This document shows, piece by piece, positions 1 to 9,849 of a stretch of 64,000 nt of DNA. The stretch spans positions 62,001 to 126,000 of the forward strand of contig JAJDYI010000035.1 of assembly GCA_022825235.1 (NCBI GenBank). The letters run 5' to 3'. Made by a program: the position numbers and the translations under genes. Below the pieces are notes generated by a model. The model saw only the letters and a program-made list of their open reading frames with translations. It was not told where the DNA came from and searched no databases. The DNA comes from Alphaproteobacteria bacterium. GTDB taxonomy: Bacteria; Pseudomonadota; Alphaproteobacteria; TMED109. Every line of letters starts with the position of its first letter. Position 1 is the stretch's first letter.

Positions 1-2500
1 CCACGCCGGCCACCTCGTCGCGGGACCGGTCGGCGGTGCTCTCGATCCAGACCTGGTTGCCGGCCCAGCGTCCGGGGAAGCTCCCCAGCAGATAGAAGGA
101 CCGGCCCAGCACATGGCCGCCTGACACGGGCACGAGCGGCGGCAGGTCAAGGGCGCCCAGCACCTTCGACAGGCGCGGGTCGGCGCGACGCGGCGCCTCG
201 AGCTGAGCGACCGGCGATCCGTCGCGCGTGTCGAACACGATCAGACCGCCCGTCTGGAGATAGGCCTCGATGCGTTGCACCGCCGCCTCCGAGACCGCCG
301 CCTGCAGATCCGTCATCGGCCAGTACACGAACGGATGAAACACCAGCGGATCCCGTTCAATGTCGATCGGCTGCGGCGGCGCCGGGACGACCGAGGTCCG
401 TGCCGCCAGGACGCGACCCAGCGCCGTCAGTCCCAGCGCGCTGGTCCGGTCCACCTCCGCGTCACCGGTCACGACGTAGCCGAACTGGATCGCCAGCGCC
501 CCCACGGGCACGTCATCCTCGGCGCGTGCATCCGCGACGCCGAGCACGGCAAGCGCAACCAGCGCCGTGGCCCAGGCCTGCCCGCCGATCAGCCCGCGCA
601 GCGCCAGACCCGCCACGATGTCCACCAGGAGCAGGGCGAGCGCCAGGGCGAACAGCCATGCCGACAGATCGACGGTCGTCGTTCCGAACCGCTGGACGGC
701 GTCCACGCCGTCCGGCAGCGGGCCGCTGTAGGCCTGCACATCTGCCACGCTGCCGCCGAGGTTGAGGGCCCGGCGGAACAGCTCGTGGCCGTAGTAGCCG
801 GGTGGGTGGCCGGGCCCGGGGACCCCCTCCAGCAGCCGTTCCGCGCCGACCGGCACGGCGTCCGGCGGCGGCGCCATTTCCCGGCCAAAACCGTCGAGGA
901 CCGCCACCGGGGGCAGCACCTCCGAGCCCAGCTGCCCTTCACCGCCCTCGGCCCGTTCGACCAGCCGCTGCAGCATGCTGACGAACAGCCCGGACAACGG
1001 CAGGTTGGACCAGTCCGTGTTCGCCGTCACGTGGAAGAACACCAGTTCCCCGCGCCCGCTCTGCGCCGCCGTCACCAGGGGCGTCCCGTCGGCCAAGCGG
1101 GCCAGGGTCCGATCGTCCAGCAGCGCCGATGGCTCGGCGATCATCTGGCGCCGGATCAGGATGTCGTCGGGCACCTCCAGGCCGGCAAAGGGCGATTCCG
1201 AGGGAAACGGCCCGAGCGAGAACGGCTGCTCCCAGCTGAAGGCGCCGCCCAGCGCCCGCATCTCGCCTTCGCGCAGCTTCACCGGCAGGAGCGGGCTCTC
1301 CGCATCGACCAGACGCTCGCCGGCAAAACGCACGAGGGTGCCGCCGGAATCCAGCCACGCGGCGAGGGCATCGCGCCCTTCGGGACGGAGCTGGCCGACG
1401 TCGGCCAGGACGATCACCGATGGCGGGTCCTCCAGCAGCGCCGTCAGCGGACCCTGGCGGACTTCCGCGAATGGTTCGAGGGCGCGCCTCAGGTAGTAGG
1501 TGGGGGCCAGCAGCGGGCGGGCGGCGTAGTCGTCACCCAGGGTCACCAGTCCCACCGTGCGGCGCTGCCAGCGATCGTCCACGAGCACGACCGCGCCGGC
1601 GTGGCGCTGGCCCTCGATCTCGATCCGGGTGACGTCGCGGCGCAGCTCGCGCGGCAAGCCGAGCGGCACCGTGGCGGTTCGTTCGCCGTCCGCCAGCGCG
1701 GCCGCCACCCGCGTGAGCACCCGCCCTTCCAGGCTCATGGCCCGCACCCACGCTTCCTGGTTCCCGGATTCGTGCGTGCGGCGCAGCTCAGGCACCATGC
1801 CGTCGGCGCCGTCCGGTGCCGGCAGCAGCAGCAGGGGGGCCTCGTGCTCGGGCCCGCCCATCAGACTCAGGGGACCGATCCGGGAGAGCTGCTGCGCGAG
1901 CAGCGCCGTCGCTTCAGGGTCGCCGCCGTCCGTGCCGTCCCAGTACCACAGGATCTCCCCGGTGCCCGACAGTTCGGCGCCGACGAGCGATTCGAGAAAC
2001 GCCCGGCGGTCGACTCCCCAGGGCTGCGGCGCCAGCACGCGGGCCAGACGGGCGGCTTCCTCCCCGGGGACGGCTGCCTGCGAGCGGAACCAGTCGGTGC
2101 CGGGCGCCGTCCCGGCCAGCACCACCGAACGCCCGCGAACCTGGGCCGCATCGATCACCTGCAGCAGCGAGCGGCGGGTGCTCTCCCAACCCCGGGCACT
2201 CGCCCACCCGTCATCGACGACAATGACGAGCACGCCGTCACCGTCCAGCGCGGGCTCGCTGTCCCAGCGCGGCCCGGCGAGGGCCAGGACCACCAGCGTG
2301 AACAGGGCCATCCGCAGAATCAGCAGCCACCAGGGCGTGGTGTGCGGCGGCTCCTCGCGATCGTCGAGGCCGAAAAGCAGCCGGATGGCGGGAAACCGAA
2401 GCCGGCGGGGCGCCGGCGGCCGGATCCGGAGCAGCCACCACACGGCGACCAGGCCGGCCAGGGCGGCCAACGCCCAGGGCGCAGCGAACGAGAGCGGCAC
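1..2500 (-). CDS. BatA-like/DUF4159 membrane protein, 3' end beyond window
   Basis: Open without a stop from a GTG at 2500 to the window edge, giving 833 visible residues; about 90-100 C-terminal residues are probably missing. It starts 3 bases after the DUF58 stop. The N-terminus (PLSFAAPWALAALAAL) is the aerotolerance-regulator membrane segment, with helices near residues 8-28 and 60-78 and another pair near 613-660. From about residue 665 it reads as DUF4159 (for example LLGSFPGRWAGNQVWIE). The family sits downstream of moxR and DUF58 genes in alphaproteobacteria and is thought to act in envelope or metalloprotein maturation; the exact role is unknown. The position directly after moxR and DUF58 supports the call. 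A long plus-strand ORF over the same DNA is a GC-rich shadow. Confidence 0.85.
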   Translation of the reverse strand, partial: MPLSFAAPWALAALAGLVAVWWLLRIRPPAPRRLRFPAIRLLFGLDDREEPPHTTPWWLLILRMALFTLVVLALAGPRWDSEPALDGDGVLVIVVDDGWASARGWESTRRSLLQVIDAAQVRGRSVVLAGTAPGTDWFRSQAAVPGEEAARLARVLAPQPWGVDRRAFLESLVGAELSGTGEILWYWDGTDGGDPEATALLAQQLSRIGPLSLMGGPEHEAPLLLLPAPDGADGMVPELRRTHESGNQEAWVRAMSLEGRVLTRVAAALADGERTATVPLGLPRELRRDVTRIEIEGQRHAGAVVLVDDRWQRRTVGLVTLGDDYAARPLLAPTYYLRRALEPFAEVRQGPLTALLEDPPSVIVLADVGQLRPEGRDALAAWLDSGGTLVRFAGERLVDAESPLLPVKLREGEMRALGGAFSWEQPFSLGPFPSESPFAGLEVPDDILIRRQMIAEPSALLDDRTLARLADGTPLVTAAQSGRGELVFFHVTANTDWSNLPLSGLFVSMLQRLVERAEGGEGQLGSEVLPPVAVLDGFGREMAPPPDAVPVGAERLLEGVPGPGHPPGYYGHELFRRALNLGGSVADVQAYSGPLPDGVDAVQRFGTTTVDLSAWLFALALALLLVDIVAGLALRGLIGGQAWATALVALAVLGVADARAEDDVPVGALAIQFGYVVTGDAEVDRTSALGLTALGRVLAARTSVVPAPPQPIDIERDPLVFHPFVYWPMTDLQAAVSEAAVQRIEAYLQTGGLIVFDTRDGSPVAQLEAPRRADPRLSKVLGALDLPPLVPVSGGHVLGRSFYLLGSFPGRWAGNQVWIESTADRSRDEVAGV

Positions 2501-2503
2501 GGC

Positions 2504-3388
2504 TCAGAACCGGTCGAAGGCGCCGGAGAGCGCCTGGTGCAGGGCCAGCAGGGTCGGCTCCGGCCCCCGGTCCGTGCGGTGCGTCAGGAAGCCCCAGCCA
2601 TGCTTCCGCGCGATGGCCGCAAGCCCTTCCCGGTGCTCTTCCACCCGGCGCACGTAGCGACGGTTCACTGTCTCCACCCGGCCGATCAGGAGGTCCCCTT
2701 CCTCCTCCGCGCCGACGAACCGGATGCGGCCGCGGAAGGGCAGCAGTTCCTCCGCGGGGTCCAGCACCTGCACCAGGTGTCCCGCCACCTCCTGGTTGGC
2801 GAGACCCCGGACGCGGGCGGCGATCGTCTCCAGCGGTTCAAGGAAGTCGCCGACCAGCACCGTCTGCGCGTGGCGCTCCACCCGGATGGCGGCCGGCATG
2901 CCCGTCCCGGGCGGGGCGTCGGCCCCAAGATGTTCGGCGATCCGTCCCAGCATGGCCCGCCCCCGACCGGTGCGCGGGGTCGATCCAAGCAGGCCCACGG
3001 TCTCGCCGCCCTGTAGCAGCATGGCCGCCAGCGCCAGGGTGATCAGGGCGGCCCGGGTGCGCTTCGATTCGAGTTCCGGCGACGAGGCGTACTCCATCGA
3101 CGGGGAGCGGTCGCACCAGAGCCAGACCTGCTGCGCCACCTCCCACTCCCGCTCGCGGACGAAGATGTCCTGCGAGGCCGCCGTGCGGCGCCAGTCGATG
3201 GCGGACACCGCGTCGCCCGGCTGAAACTGCCGAAACTGCCAGAAGCTCTCCCCGCGACCACGGCGGCGGCGGCCGTGGACCCCGCTGATCACGCCGGCGG
3301 CGACCCGGAGGGCACGAATGGTGAACGAGGGAAGGCCGGCGGCGAGTCGCTCGGCACGGTCCCGGGGAGCGGGATCAGACGTCGGCAC
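2504..3388 (-). CDS. DUF58 domain-containing protein
   Basis: 294 residues. It carries the DUF58 hallmark QFRQFQPGDAVSAIDWRRTA at about residues 51-70, followed by a von Willebrand A-like fold in which CDRSPSM (residues 92-98) supplies a DxSxS metal-site pattern. DUF58 proteins partner MoxR AAA+ ATPases in chaperone-like systems. The gene starts 8 bases after the moxR stop and ends just before the GTG of the DUF4159 gene, so the three are probably one transcript, moxR first. No signal peptide or strong membrane helix is seen, which fits a cytoplasmic adaptor. The family assignment is strong; the cellular substrate is not known. Confidence 0.9.
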   Translation of the reverse strand: MPTSDPAPRDRAERLAAGLPSFTIRALRVAAGVISGVHGRRRRGRGESFWQFRQFQPGDAVSAIDWRRTAASQDIFVREREWEVAQQVWLWCDRSPSMEYASSPELESKRTRAALITLALAAMLLQGGETVGLLGSTPRTGRGRAMLGRIAEHLGADAPPGTGMPAAIRVERHAQTVLVGDFLEPLETIAARVRGLANQEVAGHLVQVLDPAEELLPFRGRIRFVGAEEEGDLLIGRVETVNRRYVRRVEEHREGLAAIARKHGWGFLTHRTDRGPEPTLLALHQALSGAFDRF

Positions 3389-3396
3389 CGAGTGGC

Positions 3397-4416
<1,020 letters not shown>

Positions 4417-4605
4417 GAGCTTGATGTACTTCCGCGCAAGCCTGACCCTCGACCTATGGCAGTCGTCCGGGGTGAGCAACTGGCGGGGGCAGGAAGAATA
4501 AAGTGCAGGTGCAACCTATCACGTGTGTCGTAGTGCCTGCAACGCGACCCGGCCGGCCGGAGCGATCCCCGGCAGGCACCGCCGTGCCCGCTGCCGGCGC
4601 CCCCG

Positions 4606-5487
4606 CTAGGGGGGCGCGCCCGCCGCCCACGCGTACCGCACGCCGAGCAGCACCGACCCCTGCCGGATGCCGGCGACCGATTCGTGGAACGCCAGGCCGG
4701 GGAATTCGTGCCGGCGGTAGGTGCGCCGGTCAGCGAGGTCGCCGACGGCGCGATACGCGAACTTCAGGTCCAGCGCCAGCCGGTCGCTCAGGCGAAACCC
4801 GACCCCCGCATAGAGATGGGCGGCCGGAACCGCGTCCCTGAGGTCGGCGGACTTCACGGTGTCGTAGCGATCCGCCGGCGGATCGCACGTCCGGCCCGGC
4901 CGGCACGAGTAGTCGCTGTGGAAGTACAGCCGGGACACCTCGATGAAGGCGACGCCCAGGCCCCCGCCCAGGTACGGGGTCGCCCGTGAACCGCGCAACG
5001 GCAGATCCCGATAAACATTCAACGAGAGCGTGCGCGTCGTCAGGTCCCCCACCGAGTTCGTCGAGCGCGACGTGTACGGGCTGTCGGCGATGCGCGGCGC
5101 CCGCTCGGAGCCGTCCAGGTACGTGATGCCGATGGTCTCCACCGCGGCCGCGTGGGTCTGCTGCGTGGCCGAGAGCTCGACCCGCAGGCGGCCGGTCCGG
5201 CGGCCGGCAGTGACCTCGAACGTGCGGCCCGCCGCGGGCACCAGGTCCTGGAACCAGCGGAAACCCTCGACGACGCGGCCCCCGCAATTTCGGTTCGGGC
5301 TGCAGGTCGTGTCGCGGTTGTATCCCATCTTGTCCATGGCGGTGCTCCAGCCCGGCCCGCCGCCGGCACCCACGTACCACGCCACCGGCGCCGGCTCCGC
5401 GGCCAGTCCCCGTTCGGACGCGCCGAGCAACGCCAGCACGCCCAGCAACCCGCCGGCCGCGCGGCACCACCTCGATACGGCGGTCAC
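4606..5487 (-). CDS. outer-membrane beta-barrel protein, secreted
   Basis: 293 residues from a GTG at 5487. The N-terminus (VTAVSRWCRAAGGLLGVLAL, then an alanine-rich c-region ending ERGLAAE) is a clear signal peptide. The mature part alternates short amphipathic strands with glycines and aromatics (WYVGAGGG near the start, LLGVRYAW at the C-terminus), typical of OmpW/OmpA-like 8-stranded barrels. Two paired-cysteine loops (CSPNRNC; CRPGRTC) look like extracellular disulphide loops. A longer in-frame extension up to 5940 only shadows the lysR gene and is left out. A GC-rich inverted repeat (4597-4604 with 4609-4617) flanks the stop codon and may act as a terminator. The specific function is unknown. 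Confidence 0.7.
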   Translation of the reverse strand: MTAVSRWCRAAGGLLGVLALLGASERGLAAEPAPVAWYVGAGGGPGWSTAMDKMGYNRDTTCSPNRNCGGRVVEGFRWFQDLVPAAGRTFEVTAGRRTGRLRVELSATQQTHAAAVETIGITYLDGSERAPRIADSPYTSRSTNSVGDLTTRTLSLNVYRDLPLRGSRATPYLGGGLGVAFIEVSRLYFHSDYSCRPGRTCDPPADRYDTVKSADLRDAVPAAHLYAGVGFRLSDRLALDLKFAYRAVGDLADRRTYRRHEFPGLAFHESVAGIRQGSVLLGVRYAWAAGAPP

Positions 5488-5653
5488 GGCCTTACCCGCC
5501 CCTGCCAACGTCCGTTGGCCCGAACGGGGCCCCACGTCGACACCCTGCCGGCCTTCACCCCCCGGGCGCGGCGGCGGGCCAAGCTGGCAGATCGGTTCGA
5601 TGAGGACGCGCCGCGCCCGCCGATCGCGGACCGGCGTCCGTGGACCGGAGCGT

Positions 5654-6640
5654 TCAAGCGGCGGACTGGCGCCGGCGCCGAGACCGCCTCCCGAGGAACG
5701 GTGCTTCCAGGATCGCGGGCAGTTCGAGCGCCTGACCGGCCGCGGCCAGCGCGGCGACAAATGTCCGGTGCGGATCGATCCTGAGGTACTGGTCGGGCAC
5801 CATGGCGGCCATCCGCCGGTCGGCCAGCTGGGTGCGGTAGAGGTCCACCTGGAAACCGTGCCCCGGCCCGATCTCGGCGGCGAGCGCCGGCACGACCGCA
5901 ACCCCGAGCCCGGCCTGGACCATCGACAGCGCCACCTCATACGTCCGCGTGGTCGCCTCGGCCCGCGCCTTCGGAAGGACCCCCTTGTACCACTCGTCGA
6001 TCCGGCGCTTGTGCTGGTTGCCGTACTCGAACCGGATGGTGCGGTTCAGCACCTTGGCGGCGGCCGGCTCGACGTCCGCCACCGGGTCCTGCACCGCTTC
6101 AAGCCCCAGTCCCTTGGGAACCGCGAGCACGTAGGGATCCACGAAGAGCTCCGTCTGGGCGAACGGAAGATTGCTCGACGCGATCGAGTCCGATGCCACC
6201 ACGCCGATCGAGATGCGGCGCGCGTAGAGAAGGTCGATGGTCTCGGCCGGCGGCACCTCGAGGACATCGATTTCGACGTTCGGAAACGAGACCGCGAAGT
6301 TGCGCATCGCCTCCGGCAGCAGGTTGCGGGCGACCGAGCTCAGGATGCCCACCTTGAGCATGCCCCGCGTACCCGCCGTGAACTGTCCGATCCCGTCCAG
6401 CGCCTCGTCGTAGTCGCTGAGGATCCGTTCCACCCGCCGCATGAGGAACCGGCCCGCGTCGGTGATGTCGATGTTGCCCCCGTGCCGGCGCAGCACCTGG
6501 GTGCCCAGCTCGTCTTCCAGCCTGGAGATGTGCTGCGAGATCGTGGCCTGCGCCACGCCGAGCTGCTTGCTGGCACGCGTGAATGAACGGGCATTCGCCA
6601 CGGCCCAGAACGCACGCAGATGAGTGAGCGATACCGCCAT
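5654..6640 (-). CDS. LysR family transcriptional regulator
   Basis: 328 residues from the ATG at 6640, which has GGAGG five bases upstream; an ATG at 6691 has no such site. The N-terminal winged HTH is textbook LysR: LTHLRAFWAVANARSFTRAS, then AQATISQHISRLEDELG. The rest is a substrate-binding effector domain of normal length (LKVGILSSVA, VVASDSI, GLGVAVVPAL). The C-terminus is unusually basic (RRSRRRR). The ligand and targets are not evident. It stands alone between polA and the barrel-protein gene, both on the same strand, so no divergent target gene is available, which is unusual for LysR regulators. Confidence 0.9.
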   Translation of the reverse strand: MAVSLTHLRAFWAVANARSFTRASKQLGVAQATISQHISRLEDELGTQVLRRHGGNIDITDAGRFLMRRVERILSDYDEALDGIGQFTAGTRGMLKVGILSSVARNLLPEAMRNFAVSFPNVEIDVLEVPPAETIDLLYARRISIGVVASDSIASSNLPFAQTELFVDPYVLAVPKGLGLEAVQDPVADVEPAAAKVLNRTIRFEYGNQHKRRIDEWYKGVLPKARAEATTRTYEVALSMVQAGLGVAVVPALAAEIGPGHGFQVDLYRTQLADRRMAAMVPDQYLRIDPHRTFVAALAAAGQALELPAILEAPFLGRRSRRRRQSAA

Positions 6641-6761
6641 CGAAACCTCCGCCGCACCCCGAGCCTGAACGGTCGGACCACGACAGGTCAAGTACCCGCC
6701 GAAATGTCCCCGCGGGCGCGATGTGAATTAGGGCCCCGATTCGACACTTGGAAACCGGTGC

Positions 6762-6794
6762 GCCGGCCGATCGGACGGCGGGCGTCCGGCCGGC
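6762..6794 (-). terminator. GC-rich hairpin downstream of polA
   Basis: Left arm 6762-6777 and right arm 6783-6794 pair through GCCGGC and CGGACG/CGTCCG with a short bulge and a GC loop. It lies just past the polA stop on the minus strand. There is no convincing T-run, so it could be a termination or 3'-end-stabilising structure rather than a classic intrinsic terminator. Confidence 0.4.
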
Positions 6795-6807
6795 CCATCC
6801 CCCAAAG

Positions 6808-9579
6808 TCAGTGCGCGGCCTCCCAGTTGGCCCCCACGCCCACGTCGACCACCAGCGGCACCGACATCGCGCAGACCGGCAACGGCGCCCCCGCCATGAC
6901 CTCCCTGACCACCGCGGTGGTGGCCTCGACTTCCGCCTCCGGCACCTCGAAAACGAGCTCGTCGTGTACCTGCAGCAGCATCTCGGCCTGCAGCCCGGCC
7001 TCGCGAAGCGCGCCCGGCATGCGGATCATCGCCCGCTTGATGATGTCGGCCGCCGCCCCCTGCAGCGGTGCGTTGATGGCCGCCCGTTCGGACCCCGCCC
7101 GGGCCGAGAAGTTCCTGGCGCGGATGTTCGGGAGGTGACAGCGGCGGCCGAACATGGTCTCGATGTAGCCGTGATCCCGGGCGAACTGCTTGGTGGTCTC
7201 CATGTAGCGCTCGATCCCGGGATACTGGCGGAAATAGGCGTCGATGATCCCCTGGGCCTCACCCTGGGGAATGCCGAGCTGCCGGGCCAGCCCGAACGCG
7301 CTCTGGCCGTAGATGAGGCCGAAGTTGACCGTCTTGGCCCGCCGCCGGAGTTCCGCGTCGACGGCGGGCACGGCCACCCCGAACACGCTGGCGGCGGTCA
7401 GCGTGTGGATGTCGGCACCGTCCCGGAACGCTTCGCGCAGCGGCTCGATGCCGGCCACCTCGGCCAGCAGGCGCAGCTCGATCTGCGAGTAGTCGGCCGC
7501 CAGCAGGACCCTGCCCGGCGGAGCCACGAAGGCGCGCCGGATGCGTCGGCCCTCCTCGGTCCGGATCGGAATGTTCTGCAGATTCGGATCGCTCGACGAG
7601 AGCCTGCCGGTGGCGGCCCCGGTCATGTGGTAGGAGGTGTGCACGCGCCCCGTGGCCCGGCTGCGCTCGAGCAGCGCCTCCACGTACGTCGACAGGAGCT
7701 TCTGGACCTGCCGCCAGTCGATCATCGCGCCGGCGATCTCGTGCCCCTGTCCGGCCAGTTCCTCCAGGACCGCGTGCGACGTGGAGGCGCTCTTCTTCAC
7801 GCGGGTCTTGCCGGCGGGCGTGAGCCCGAGCTCCTCGAACAGGACGGTGCCGAGCTGGGCCGGCGACGACAGGTTGAACGGCCGCCCGGCCAGCGCATGG
7901 ATGCGGCGCTCGAGCGTCGCCATCCGCATTTCGAAGTCGGAGCGGAGCTCCTCGAGCGTGCCGCGGTCCACGGCGATGCCCGCCCGTTCCATGGCCGCGA
8001 GGACCGGAACCAGGGGCCGCTCCAGCGTCTCGTAGACCGCCACCATCCGCTCATCGAGCACCCGCGGCCGTAGGTGCCGGTACAGCTGCAGCGTGAGATC
8101 GGCGTCCTCGGCGGCGTACTCGCAGGCCTTGTCGAGCGGCGCCTGCGAAAAGAGGATCTGGTTCCGGCCGGAGCCGCAGACCGCCGAGAACGGAATCGGC
8201 TGGACTCCCAGGTGGCGCTCGCTCATCGCATCGAGACCGTGCTTCGCGCGGCCGGCGTCGACCACGTACGACAGGAGCATGGTGTCATCGACCGGCGTCA
8301 CCTCGATGCCGGCCGCCCGGTGCAGGACGTTGGCGTCGTACTTGATGTTCTGGCCGACCTTGAGGACCGCGGGGTCCTCGAGCAGCCCGCGCAGCCGCCC
8401 CAGCACTTCCGCCATCGGGGCCTGCGGGGGCGGGGGCGGCGCGAACAGGCCGTCGTCCCCCGGACCCGTCGCGGCGCCTACGTGCGCGAGCGGGATGTAG
8501 CAGGCGCGCCCCGGGACGGTCGCCAGCGAGATTCCGACCAGCTCCAGGGACTCGATCTCGAGCCCCGTGGTCTCGGTGTCGACCGCGACCGTCCCGGCCG
8601 CGTTGGCCATGGCGATCCAGGCATCCACCCGCCCGAGATCGGTCACCAGCTCGTAGTCCCGCTCGACCGGTGCGGGTTCCGCCACCGTCGCACCTGGACC
8701 GGCGCCGTCCAGCTGCCCCTCGATCCGCTGCACCAGGCTCCGGAACCCCTGGGCCGTGAGGAAACCCAGCAGCGTGTCCGGGTCGGGCGCCCGGCGCCGC
8801 ATGTCCTCGATGCCGAGGTCCACCGGCACGTCGCGACGCAACGTGACCAGCCGCATGCTGATGCGTGCGTCTTCGGCGTGCTGGAGCAGCCGCTCGCGCC
8901 GTTTCGGCTGCTTCACCGAGGCCGCGCCGGCGAGCACGTCCTCCAGCGAACCGAACCGGGTCACCAGCTCGGCCGCCGTCTTGATGCCGATGCCCGGCAC
9001 CCCGGGGACGTTGTCCGTGGCGTCGCCGGCCAGCGCCTGGACGTCGGGGACCCGTTCCGGCGCGACGCCGAACTTCTCCAGCACCTCGGGCGGGCCGATG
9101 CGCTCGAGGTCGCGCGGCCCCAGCATCCGGACATGGGGACCGATCAGCTGCATGAGATCCTTGTCGGACGACACGATGTCGACGTTCCAGCCGGCCTCGC
9201 GCGCCTGCTCGGCATAGGTCGCGATCAGGTCGTCGGCCTCGAACCCGGGCAGCTCGATCGACGGCAGGCCGAACGCGCGGGTCGCGTCGCGCACGAGCGG
9301 AAACTGCGGGATCAGCGCGTCGGGCGGGGGCGGCCGATGGGCCTTGTAGGCGGGAAAGATCTCGTTCCGGAAGGACTTCGCGCCAGCGTCGAAGATCACC
9401 GCCAGGCCGTCGCTGGGTTCCTGCTGGTACAGCTTCCACAGCATGCTGCAGAAACCGTACACCGCGTTCACCGGCGTGCCGTCCGCACGGGTGAGCTCCC
9501 GCATCGCGTGGAATGCGCGGAAGAGGTACCCGGAGCCGTCGACCAGGATCAGCCGCGGCCGGTCCGTGGGCGAAGCCAT
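6808..9579 (-). CDS. polA: DNA polymerase I
   Basis: 923 residues from ATG 9579 (MASPTDRPRL); an ATG nine codons upstream is possible. It has three domains: an N-terminal 5'-3' exonuclease (ILVDGSGYLFRAFHA, then the helix-hairpin-helix VPGVPGIGIKTAAEL), a DEDD 3'-5' exonuclease with the catalytic DTE intact (VDTETTGLEIES, near residue 330), and a family A polymerase with motif A DYSQIELR (near 690), the finger helix RRRAKTVNFGLIYG, and motif C QVHDELVFEV (near 863). All catalytic acids are present, so both exonucleases and the polymerase should work. The enzyme fills gaps and removes RNA primers during replication and repair. The zinc-ribbon gene lies 36 bases upstream on the same strand. Confidence 0.97.
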   Translation of the reverse strand: MASPTDRPRLILVDGSGYLFRAFHAMRELTRADGTPVNAVYGFCSMLWKLYQQEPSDGLAVIFDAGAKSFRNEIFPAYKAHRPPPPDALIPQFPLVRDATRAFGLPSIELPGFEADDLIATYAEQAREAGWNVDIVSSDKDLMQLIGPHVRMLGPRDLERIGPPEVLEKFGVAPERVPDVQALAGDATDNVPGVPGIGIKTAAELVTRFGSLEDVLAGAASVKQPKRRERLLQHAEDARISMRLVTLRRDVPVDLGIEDMRRRAPDPDTLLGFLTAQGFRSLVQRIEGQLDGAGPGATVAEPAPVERDYELVTDLGRVDAWIAMANAAGTVAVDTETTGLEIESLELVGISLATVPGRACYIPLAHVGAATGPGDDGLFAPPPPPQAPMAEVLGRLRGLLEDPAVLKVGQNIKYDANVLHRAAGIEVTPVDDTMLLSYVVDAGRAKHGLDAMSERHLGVQPIPFSAVCGSGRNQILFSQAPLDKACEYAAEDADLTLQLYRHLRPRVLDERMVAVYETLERPLVPVLAAMERAGIAVDRGTLEELRSDFEMRMATLERRIHALAGRPFNLSSPAQLGTVLFEELGLTPAGKTRVKKSASTSHAVLEELAGQGHEIAGAMIDWRQVQKLLSTYVEALLERSRATGRVHTSYHMTGAATGRLSSSDPNLQNIPIRTEEGRRIRRAFVAPPGRVLLAADYSQIELRLLAEVAGIEPLREAFRDGADIHTLTAASVFGVAVPAVDAELRRRAKTVNFGLIYGQSAFGLARQLGIPQGEAQGIIDAYFRQYPGIERYMETTKQFARDHGYIETMFGRRCHLPNIRARNFSARAGSERAAINAPLQGAAADIIKRAMIRMPGALREAGLQAEMLLQVHDELVFEVPEAEVEATTAVVREVMAGAPLPVCAMSVPLVVDVGVGANWEAAH

Positions 9580-9615
9580 CACCGCTCGGGGGTCGGGCGC
9601 GGCCACACGCTGCGG

Positions 9616-9771
9616 TCAGTCAGGGCGTCGCACGAAGCGGCGCCCGCAGTACGGACACACGGTGCTGCCCCCGGCACGGAGCGAGAGGAACACGCGGGGG
9701 TGTCCGTCCGCACCGCCGCCGTCGCAGGCGACCCGGTCCCCATCGACCTCAACGGTTTCCGGAGGCGCCAT
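9616..9771 (-). CDS. zinc-finger (zf-CHCC) mini-protein
   Basis: 51 residues, ATG at 9771, stop at 9616. The sequence has the zf-CHCC pattern: a Cys at residue 16, GHPRVFLSL at about 23-31, then CPYCGRRF at 39-46, so C16, H24, C39 and C42 would bind zinc. The family includes the bacterial relatives of the mitochondrial complex I 13-kDa subunit NDUFS6. It lies just upstream of polA on the same strand and is divergent from the ABC ATPase gene at 9850. It is common in alphaproteobacteria as a small stand-alone gene. Its role here, perhaps Fe-S or complex I assembly, is inference from the family. Confidence 0.8.
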   Translation of the reverse strand: MAPPETVEVDGDRVACDGGGADGHPRVFLSLRAGGSTVCPYCGRRFVRRPD

Positions 9772-9849
9772 CGCACGCGGCCCCTGAGCGCGGTGCGGCC
9801 TAAGTCGTTGCCACGCGCGGGGCTTGATGATAAGGAAAGGGGAACGGCC

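Noticed and set aside
275-3016. 913-codon plus-strand ORF
   Set aside because: Antisense to the DUF4159 and DUF58 genes; its translation is Arg/His/Gln-rich shadow with no domain. Similar long shadows lie over polA, the pqq genes and purF.
5488-5940. N-terminal extension of the barrel-protein ORF
   Set aside because: It overlaps the lysR gene in another frame and lacks a signal peptide; the GTG at 5487 begins one directly.
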